From positions 1 to 10,436 of the forward strand of contig JAGLQR010000033.1 of the NCBI GenBank assembly GCA_023136725.1: a DNA stretch of 10,436 bases, read 5' to 3'. The notes under the pieces were generated by a model. It had not been told where the DNA came from, did not search any database, and saw only the letters and a program-made list of their open reading frames with translations. The position numbers and the translations under genes are program-made. Source of the DNA: Candidatus Aminicenantota bacterium (lineage in GTDB: Bacteria; Acidobacteriota; Aminicenantia; UBA2199). This document shows, in pieces, positions 1 to 5,105 of the stretch. How positions within the stretch are numbered: position 1 is the stretch's first letter; every line of letters starts with the position of its first letter.

Positions 1-303
1 AAGGGCAACAATATAGTTTGCCCATTTCCCGATATCACCCATCATTCTGCCCATTAATGATGTAACGAGGCCAATAATTGAGATTGTGATAAGAATACCT
101 GAAGAAAATGATAAAGAAGTCCAGAATGCATTTTTAAACGATTTGTTTTCCTGCTCGCTTATGTATGCAACTATCAAAGGGATGCTTGCCAGGTGACAGG
201 GGCTAAGAAGTATACTGAGAACTCCCCATAGAAATGAACCGGTGAGCGCTATTAAGAATGTGGATTGTACCAATGTTGAGAGCCAGGAGAATATTGAGTC
301 CAA
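1..303 (-). CDS. CcdA/DsbD-type thiol:disulfide membrane transporter, N-terminal part (cut by window edge)
   Basis: The first 101 codons of a polytopic membrane protein can be read; the rest lies beyond base 1. After a short N-terminus, a hydrophobic helix leads into SPCHLASIPLIVAYI (from about residue 36), the hallmark first half of the CcdA/DsbD fold with its conserved redox cysteine in SPC. A second hydrophobic helix follows at about residues 63-82. CcdA proteins carry electrons from cytosolic thioredoxin across the membrane to extracytoplasmic thioredoxin-like proteins. An in-frame stop at 310-312 leaves only TTG at 301-303 as a plausible start; it is preceded by GGGAG (314-318) with a 10-base spacer. 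Only 2 bases separate it from the stop of the upstream thioredoxin lipoprotein gene, so the two are probably translationally coupled and partners. The partner cysteine lies outside the window. Confidence 0.85.
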   Translation of the reverse strand, partial: MDSIFSWLSTLVQSTFLIALTGSFLWGVLSILLSPCHLASIPLIVAYISEQENKSFKNAFWTSLSFSSGILITISIIGLVTSLMGRMMGDIGKWANYIVAL

Positions 304-305
304 AT

Positions 306-704
306 TTATTCAACTCCCTTTTTTTTTAATATCTTTATGATATCTTCTTTGGGGAAAAATCCTTCATGTCTAAAGTACTCTTTCCCTTCACTGTCAAGAA
401 AAACTTGAGTAGGAATCAGTCTGATCTTATATTTACCTGCAAATGGCTTTCCTTCTGATGTCCACACATCATGGAATACAACTTTAACCTGATCCTTATA
501 TTCTTTCTCTATTTCATCCATGATGGGCTGCATTTTTTTACAGGGTATACACTTTACTGATCCCAATTCTACAAAAGTAACCTTAATGTTGGATCTTTCT
601 TTCTCTGGATTTTTATTCCCTTCATCATTAATACGGCCACATGATACCTGAAGAGTAAGTGAGAATAATCCGAGGAAAATTAAAAAACCAAATATTTTTG
701 TCAT
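306..704 (-). CDS. Thioredoxin-fold lipoprotein, extracytoplasmic
   Basis: A 132-residue protein with an N-terminal hydrophobic signal (residues 4-20) ending at a cysteine (Cys22, QVSC-G) that looks like a lipoprotein attachment site, although Gln at -3 is unusual. A charged linker (about 24-40) leads to a thioredoxin domain: strand VTFVEL, active site CIPC (Cys52 and Cys55) at the start of a helix, and the cis-proline loop IPTQ (Pro98) before the strand VFLD. This is a typical membrane-tethered thiol-disulfide oxidoreductase outside the cytoplasm. GAGGTGA lies 7 bases before the ATG and supports this start. The ccdA-like gene follows after 2 bases, so it is the likely electron donor. The protein may instead be a SoxW- or TlpA-like maturation factor; its target cannot be read from the sequence. 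Confidence 0.87.
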   Translation of the reverse strand: MTKIFGFLIFLGLFSLTLQVSCGRINDEGNKNPEKERSNIKVTFVELGSVKCIPCKKMQPIMDEIEKEYKDQVKVVFHDVWTSEGKPFAGKYKIRLIPTQVFLDSEGKEYFRHEGFFPKEDIIKILKKKGVE

Positions 705-766
705 TTTTGATTCACCTCATTTCATTTTGAAATTATTATTTGTATTGTTTTTCATAATCTGAATGA

Positions 767-1000
767 TTATAAAAGCATTGTCTTAAGATCTTTAATTGCA
801 GGAATTTTACCTGCAACTTTTACTTCTCCGTCAACTACCAGAGCAGGAGTCATCATTACACCGAAGTCCATGATCTCATTTAGATCTGTCACTTTCTCCA
901 GGTTGAATTCAATTTTCATGTCTTCAGCAACTAATCGTGTTACTTCTTCCAATTTCTTACATTTGGGACATCCTGTGCCCAGTACTTTTATCTCTTTCAT
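767..1000 (-). CDS. Small TM0996/MTH895-type thioredoxin
   Basis: A compact cytosolic thioredoxin/glutaredoxin-like protein of 77 residues with no signal peptide. It starts with KEIKVLGTG and the active site CPKC (Cys11 and Cys14), then TPALVVDG with the cis-proline at 52. This is the layout of the archaeal and bacterial 'redox-active disulfide protein' family often encoded beside DUF318 permeases. An ATG four codons upstream (1010-1012) is in frame, but GGAGG (1006-1010) sits 5 bases before the ATG at 998-1000 and overlaps the upstream ATG, so the shorter form is chosen; it also fits the family length. It lies 55 bases after the permease gene and 62 bases before the thioredoxin lipoprotein gene, on the same strand. 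A role in reducing the permease or its cargo is an inference. Confidence 0.9.
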   Translation of the reverse strand: MKEIKVLGTGCPKCKKLEEVTRLVAEDMKIEFNLEKVTDLNEIMDFGVMMTPALVVDGEVKVAGKIPAIKDLKTMLL

Positions 1001-1003
1001 TCT

Positions 1004-1010
1004 TTCCTCC
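1004..1010 (-). promoter_or_regulatory. Ribosome binding site that decides the small thioredoxin start
   Basis: GGAGGAA on the minus strand, 5 bases before the ATG at 998-1000 (counting from GGAGG). It overlaps the alternative in-frame ATG at 1010-1012, which has only AT-rich sequence in front of it. Confidence 0.75.
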
Positions 1011-1055
1011 ATATTATTTTATAGTTTCCAGTTTTATATAATCTGTTATTCAACA

Positions 1056-2225
1056 TCAAAACAAAAACCCGTAGATAAGTCCGGATATCGAAGCCATTAC
1101 AATCACAAGCAATATAAAAACTAAAGTTTTTTTTGTTCCTAATACTCCTCTGATTACCAGCATATTTGGAAGACTTAATGCAGGGCCGGCCAGAAGAAGC
1201 GCTAGTGCCGGGCCTTTACCCATGCCCGCACCCATCAATCCCTCAAGGATCGGCACTTCGGTTAAAGTGGCAAAATACATGAAGGCTCCGACAATCGAAG
1301 CGAAAAAGTTTGCAGGAATTGAATTACCTCCCACAAGGGTCTGGATCCAATCAGACGGGATCAAGCCCTCATGACCCGGCCTGCCTAAGAATATTCCTGC
1401 AGCAAGGATTCCCAGAAGCAATAGTGGCATGATCTGTTTTGTGAAACCCCAGGAAGAGATTGTCCACTCTTTCAGTTCATCTTTTTTGAACCATTTGATA
1501 AGGATGAAAATTAATATTATTGCGAAAATTCCTGTTATCAGCCATTTATTCATAAATATTGATGTCCAGATATTGTTATCAGCAGCTACAGGTTTTCCCC
1601 AGTTTGCAAATACAAGTATCCCCACCATAGAAATAAAATATAATGAGTTTTTCCATAATGATCTATCATCGGAATTTTCTGCTACTTGAAATCCTTTATT
1701 TTGGTTTTTGCTATTATTTTCTCTTAAGAAAATAATATGCATCATTAACCCGATGATGATACTGAATACTATAGCACCGATTGCCCTGGCTAATCCCAAC
1801 TCCCATCCAAGTACCTGTCCGGTCAGGATTATGGCAAGTATATTTATAGCAGGCCCTGAATATAAGAACACTGTTGCAGGGCCAAGTCCGGCACCTCTTT
1901 TATAGATACCGGAGAATAGTGGTAATACCGTACAGGAACATACAGCCAGAACTGATCCTGAAACAGATGCAACTCCATAGGAAACAAGTTTATTTGCATT
2001 TGGACCCAGATATTTAATTACAGAATCCTGGCTGAGAAAAACTGATATTGCACCGGCAATAAAAAAAGCAGGAACCAGGCATAATAATACATGTTCTCTT
2101 GCATACCATTTTGCAAGAGCCAAAGCTTCAAAAACTGGTCCTCCGAATGGAATGATATCAAGTGGGAGAAAGTAGAACAGTATAAAAGCTCCAATCATTA
2201 GAAAAAAGATTTTCCATTCTTTCAT
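1056..2225 (-). CDS. DUF318/ArsP-type permease (YraQ family)
   Basis: A 389-residue polytopic membrane protein with about 8-10 hydrophobic segments in two related halves. The first half carries CSCTVLPLFSGIYKRG (Cys96 and Cys98) followed by GPATVFLYSGPAINI (about 115-129). The second carries TEVPILEGLMGAGMGKG and GPALALLLAGPALSLPN (about 322-354). These are the hallmarks of the DUF318 permeases that include ArsP, an exporter of trivalent organoarsenicals. A hydrophilic cytosolic loop (about 166-192) divides the halves. The start is ATG at 2223-2225: GAGGTG ends 6 bases before it, while the GTG three codons upstream lies inside that ribosome binding site. The gene sits 58 bases after an ArsR-family repressor gene and before a small thioredoxin gene, a recurrent combination in anaerobes. 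The substrate is inferred (arsenical, antimonite or another thiol-reactive species), not shown. Confidence 0.88.
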   Translation of the reverse strand: MKEWKIFFLMIGAFILFYFLPLDIIPFGGPVFEALALAKWYAREHVLLCLVPAFFIAGAISVFLSQDSVIKYLGPNANKLVSYGVASVSGSVLAVCSCTVLPLFSGIYKRGAGLGPATVFLYSGPAINILAIILTGQVLGWELGLARAIGAIVFSIIIGLMMHIIFLRENNSKNQNKGFQVAENSDDRSLWKNSLYFISMVGILVFANWGKPVAADNNIWTSIFMNKWLITGIFAIILIFILIKWFKKDELKEWTISSWGFTKQIMPLLLLGILAAGIFLGRPGHEGLIPSDWIQTLVGGNSIPANFFASIVGAFMYFATLTEVPILEGLMGAGMGKGPALALLLAGPALSLPNMLVIRGVLGTKKTLVFILLVIVMASISGLIYGFLF

Positions 2226-2231
2226 TTTGTA

Positions 2232-2237
2232 CACCTC
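2232..2237 (-). promoter_or_regulatory. Ribosome binding site that decides the permease start
   Basis: GAGGTG on the minus strand, 6 bases before the ATG at 2223-2225. The in-frame GTG at 2232-2234 is part of this site and is therefore an unlikely initiator. Confidence 0.65.
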
Positions 2238-2283
2238 GTTATTTCTTTACATTCCCATGTAGCGATATATAAGTATAAAATTT

Positions 2284-2655
2284 TTACTTTTTACATAAGA
2301 TGTTACGATCTGCAAGAAGAGCCGATCTTCTCTCTTTTTCCAGCAATTCATCTTTATCAAACATAGATCTCACTAATTCAAATAGTGTTTTATTAAGTTC
2401 ATCTTTTTTTGTAAGACTATATTCAACCCAGAGGCCGTCTTTGGCATCTTCAATTATCTCTGCTTCTTTTAATATTCTGAGATGACCTGATACAGTTGAT
2501 TGTGATAAACCGATGATATCTGTGATCTCACAAACACACATAGGTTTTGACATCAGCATATTGACTATCCTGAGTCTGTTATTTTCCCCTAGTGCTTTAA
2601 ATATTTTTTCTGTTTTATTCAGCATATCGCCACATCCCGATATACTATTATGCAT
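2284..2655 (-). CDS. ArsR/SmtB-family metal(loid)-responsive repressor
   Basis: A winged-helix repressor of 123 residues if started at the ATG 2653-2655, or 113 if started at the ATG 2623-2625. It begins with FKALGENNRLRIVNML, has a CVCEI motif (Cys40 and Cys42, long numbering) in the classic ArsR alpha3 metal-site position, a recognition helix SQSTVSGHLRILKEA (about 51-65), and a wing ending in GLWVEYSL. Family members release DNA on binding As(III), Sb(III), Cd(II) or similar ions. Further cysteines are Cys8 (only in the long form) and Cys121. Neither start has a strong ribosome binding site. A promoter-like sequence covers the first codons of the long form, which favours the shorter start. 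It heads the permease/thioredoxin/CcdA operon and probably represses it. The exact inducer cannot be told from the sequence. Confidence 0.92.
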   Translation of the reverse strand: MHNSISGCGDMLNKTEKIFKALGENNRLRIVNMLMSKPMCVCEITDIIGLSQSTVSGHLRILKEAEIIEDAKDGLWVEYSLTKKDELNKTLFELVRSMFDKDELLEKERRSALLADRNILCKK

Positions 2656-2674
2656 TTGTTTTTACTAATTGCAA
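2647..2674 (-). promoter_or_regulatory. Candidate sigma70-like promoter of the arsR-permease operon
   Basis: On the minus strand TTGCAA (2669-2674) and CATAAT (2647-2652) are separated by 16 bases and match 4/6 and 5/6 of the sigma70 consensus. Transcription would start near 2640, downstream of the first ATG of arsR (2653-2655), so the protein would then begin at the ATG 2623-2625. Prediction by eye only. Confidence 0.4.
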
Positions 2675-2679
2675 CAATT
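2667..2679. promoter_or_regulatory. Candidate operator palindrome upstream of arsR
   Basis: AATTG-CAA-CAATT is a perfect inverted repeat with 5-base arms and a 3-base centre. It overlaps the -35 element of the candidate arsR promoter, where binding of a repressor dimer would block transcription. It is shorter than typical 12-2-12 ArsR operators and AT-rich, so it could be chance. Confidence 0.3.
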
Positions 2680-2699
2680 TTCCGTAAAGTTCAGAATAT

Positions 2700-4931
2700 T
2701 TAATCTAAAAATGAATCCTTAAATATCTCAACGAGGTTTATAGTATGGTTCCCAATCCTTCTCAAGTCTCTTGTGAATCCGTAAAAAAGGATACTGAGCC
2801 TTGTCTTTGAGGAATCATCCTGGATACGGCTTATCTGGTTCGCGTCAAATTTATCAATAAGTTTTTTAATTCTATTTTCATTCTTTATGATATTTGCCAG
2901 ACTTTTTTTATCTTTTGCTATCATTGCATTTGATGAACTATCAAGGGTATCGACGATCAGATCTTTTAATTCTTTTAATTCATCCAGCTGTGAATCAAGA
3001 AGTCCTTTATGATTATTATCTATATGGTTATATGCTCTTATTATAATATCTCTTTCACAATCTGCAATGCCCTGAAGAACACTAATAGTTCTGGAATAGT
3101 CTGCAGTTCGTTTTGGGTCTGCTTTTTGCAGCAACCTGAGGGTTTTAAAAACGTTGGCAGCAATAATATTTGCTTCAGTCTGAATTCTCTTCGAATCCCT
3201 TTTGCATGCTCTTAATGTCGCTCTGCTCTCAGAACTCACTCCATCAAATCCTTTCTTCAGTACATCAGAAATATCTTTAAGGAAATAACCCGCATGTTCG
3301 AATGTTATAGTTACTGCATATTTCTGGTCTTTAACTTTTTTCAGATTAAAAATCTCAAAACCCCTTGCTTCTTTTTCCCGGCTGCTGTGCAAATGATGAT
3401 TCTTGAATATTGCAAATGCTCCCAGAAGCATTATCAGGATCACACCCGGGATCTTCAGGAAAACCATTATAAATGCAAAAACGGCAGATACCGAAAAAGC
3501 GAGAAATGCCGTTATGAACCAACCGCCTATAACAGTAAATACTCCTGCGACCCTGTAAACCGCACTTTCCCTTCCCCACGCCCGGTCAGAGAAGGAAGTA
3601 CCCATAGCAACCATGAATGTTACATAAGTGGTTGAGAGCGGGAGCTTCATAGATGTAGCAAAAGAGATCAGAACACTGGCTACCATAAGGTTTACAGAGG
3701 CTCGTATCAGGTCGAATGAAGGTTTTTCCGAGTCATCGATTGATGTCGATTCATTTACAGCTTTGAATCTTCTGTTCAGCATTGAAATAAATCTTCCGGG
3801 AACAATTGCTTTAAATCCATCCGAAGTCGAAGTGAAAAACCTGACAACAGACCTTGACAATGCGGATGAACCGAATCTTTCAAAACCCTCTTCCTGCCTG
3901 CTGAGACTGAGCTCCGTTTTTGTAACGGTTTTTGCTTTTCTGGAATACCACAGCGTTATAGCCATGATTATTCCGGCAATTAGCAAAAGGAGTGTATGTG
4001 ATGAAGTCGCTTTCTGAAGTTCGGTCATTGCCCCTGTCAGAGGATTATCCATTCCGGCTGAAGCTTTAAAGGCACTCAGGCCCGCCAAAGGGACACCGAT
4101 AAAATTAACAAGGTCATTTGCAGCAAAGGCCATTGCAAGTGCGAATGTGCCTATCAGGACTATAATCTTCAGGATATTGACTCTTGTAAATAAAAGGAGG
4201 ATCTCAAGGATAAAAGCAAAGATAAGAAAGCTTATAAACAGGATCAGGATTGTGTTTGATTTTATCCATGTCAAAGTTTCGGGATTTATAAATGTTGATC
4301 CCTTGGCACCTTTTATAAGGATAAAATACATAATTGAAGATAGTGCAATGCCACCCCAGACAGCTCCATACCTCCTGACCCTCTTTTTGAAATCAAATGT
4401 AAAGATCAGTCGGGAAATGAATTGGATCAATGCACCGGTTATAAATGCGACAATCACCGAAAGTAATATTCCGAAAATAATAGCAAGGGCCTTGCCGGTA
4501 TTGATGTATTTGATGATATTTGAGAGGCCTTCTCCTGTCCTGGAAATTTTTATAATTGACATTGCTACAGCTGCTCCCAGAAGTTCAAACACGATCGAGA
4601 CTGTTGTTGAAGTCGGTAGTCCGAAGGAGTTGAACATATCGAGAAGAATTATATCTGTTAACATGACTGCGAGAAAAATTATGATCAGATCAGGCATAGT
4701 GAAGAATTCAGGATGAAAGATCCCTTTTCTGGCAACTTCCATCATCCCTTTACTGAAGGTAACTCCAGCAATAAGGCCGAAACTTGCGATCATGAATATC
4801 ATGTAGCGCGAAGCAACCCTGGAACCGATTGAAGAGTTGAGAAAATTTACAGCATCATTTGAAACTCCGACAATAAGATCAGAAATAGCAAGTCCGCCGA
4901 GGACAATAACTGCTGCAAGATAAATATCCAT
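2700..4931 (-). CDS. PiT-family inorganic phosphate transporter with C-terminal PhoU-like domain
   Basis: A 743-residue protein, much longer than classic PitA (about 500). It has the paired PiT signatures: GVSNDAVNF (22-30, Asp26) with FGLPTSTT (103-110) in the first half, and AFAANDLVNFIGVPLAG (268-284, Asp273) with MKLPLSTTYVTFMVAMG (428-444) in the second. A hydrophilic cytosolic loop (about 330-405) separates them. After the last membrane helix (about 495-510), residues about 535-743 form a soluble, charged, helical region resembling PhoU (EHAGYFLKDISDVLKK and a later long helix pair). PiT carriers import metal-phosphate with protons or sodium, and many also admit arsenate. The PhoU-like tail may gate uptake. 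AAGGAG about 6 bases before the ATG supports the start. It is divergent from feoAB and lies 44 bases upstream of the arsR ORF (long form) on the same strand, with no evident terminator between. Confidence 0.93.
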   Translation of the reverse strand: MDIYLAAVIVLGGLAISDLIVGVSNDAVNFLNSSIGSRVASRYMIFMIASFGLIAGVTFSKGMMEVARKGIFHPEFFTMPDLIIIFLAVMLTDIILLDMFNSFGLPTSTTVSIVFELLGAAVAMSIIKISRTGEGLSNIIKYINTGKALAIIFGILLSVIVAFITGALIQFISRLIFTFDFKKRVRRYGAVWGGIALSSIMYFILIKGAKGSTFINPETLTWIKSNTILILFISFLIFAFILEILLLFTRVNILKIIVLIGTFALAMAFAANDLVNFIGVPLAGLSAFKASAGMDNPLTGAMTELQKATSSHTLLLLIAGIIMAITLWYSRKAKTVTKTELSLSRQEEGFERFGSSALSRSVVRFFTSTSDGFKAIVPGRFISMLNRRFKAVNESTSIDDSEKPSFDLIRASVNLMVASVLISFATSMKLPLSTTYVTFMVAMGTSFSDRAWGRESAVYRVAGVFTVIGGWFITAFLAFSVSAVFAFIMVFLKIPGVILIMLLGAFAIFKNHHLHSSREKEARGFEIFNLKKVKDQKYAVTITFEHAGYFLKDISDVLKKGFDGVSSESRATLRACKRDSKRIQTEANIIAANVFKTLRLLQKADPKRTADYSRTISVLQGIADCERDIIIRAYNHIDNNHKGLLDSQLDELKELKDLIVDTLDSSSNAMIAKDKKSLANIIKNENRIKKLIDKFDANQISRIQDDSSKTRLSILFYGFTRDLRRIGNHTINLVEIFKDSFLD

Positions 4932-5018
4932 ATTTTCTCCTTGAATAATCAGACAATAAATATTTTAATAATTCAAATTTTATCATTATTATCGAAAAGA
5001 GCAAAGAAATCAGGTGAT

Positions 5019-5028
5019 CTAAATAGAT
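5019..5028 (+). repeat. Direct repeat copy 1 in feoAB promoter region
   Basis: CTAAATAGAT, repeated exactly at 5051-5060, 32 bases downstream (about three helical turns). This copy is also part of a short inverted repeat, ATCTA-AA-TAGAT (5017-5028). A regulator binding the same face of the DNA at both copies is a reasonable inference. Confidence 0.5.
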
Positions 5029-5037
5029 ACTATATGA

Positions 5038-5066
5038 TTGACACTTATTGCTAAATAGATTAAACT
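5038..5066 (+). promoter_or_regulatory. Candidate sigma70-like promoter of feoAB
   Basis: TTGACA (5038-5043, perfect -35) and TAAACT (5061-5066, 4/6 of the -10) are separated by the ideal 17 bases. Transcription would start near 5073, giving a leader of about 33 bases that contains the ribosome binding site AAGGAG. Confidence 0.6.
5051..5060 (+). repeat. Direct repeat copy 2, inside the feoAB promoter spacer
   Basis: Second exact copy of CTAAATAGAT. It fills the last 10 bases of the spacer between the -35 and -10 elements, directly abutting the -10, where a bound repressor would exclude RNA polymerase. Confidence 0.5.
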
Positions 5067-5105
5067 ACAAAACATATGCAAGGCTAACAAAAAGGAGAGA
5101 ACCGG

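Larger units (their letters stand above)
4932..5105. promoter_or_regulatory. Divergent control region between the phosphate permease and feoAB
   Basis: 174 bases, AT-rich, holding the start signals of both genes. On the plus side are a good promoter (5038-5066), two copies of CTAAATAGAT and AAGGAG (5092-5097) 8 bases before the feoAB start. On the minus side, AAGGAG precedes the permease ATG; I could not settle on one -35/-10 pair there. A stretch around 4972-4990 ending ATCATTATT is a partial (about 11/19) match to the Fur consensus, too weak to call. Confidence 0.6.

Noticed and set aside
870..1905. Three plus-strand open frames opposite the small thioredoxin and permease genes (870-1124, 1429-1689, 1708-1905)
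   Set aside because: They lie antisense to well-supported genes, have no family features and no good ribosome binding sites, and their hydrophobic runs mirror the membrane helices on the other strand.
2248..2261. Second operator between arsR and the permease (TACAT-TCCC-ATGTA)
   Set aside because: The 5-base arms are perfect, but the site does not resemble the palindrome in front of arsR and no promoter is clearly attached to it.
4147..4716. 189-codon plus-strand open frame opposite the PiT gene
   Set aside because: Its composition is what the antisense of a membrane protein gives; the PiT signatures on the minus strand are decisive.
4972..4990. Fur box upstream of feoAB
   Set aside because: About 11 of 19 positions match the consensus, which is expected often in AT-rich DNA, and it lies about 50 bases upstream of the likely -35.
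4932..5105. Riboswitch or structured leader ahead of feoAB
   Set aside because: With the likely transcript start near 5073 the leader is only about 33 bases, and no stable stem is visible in it.
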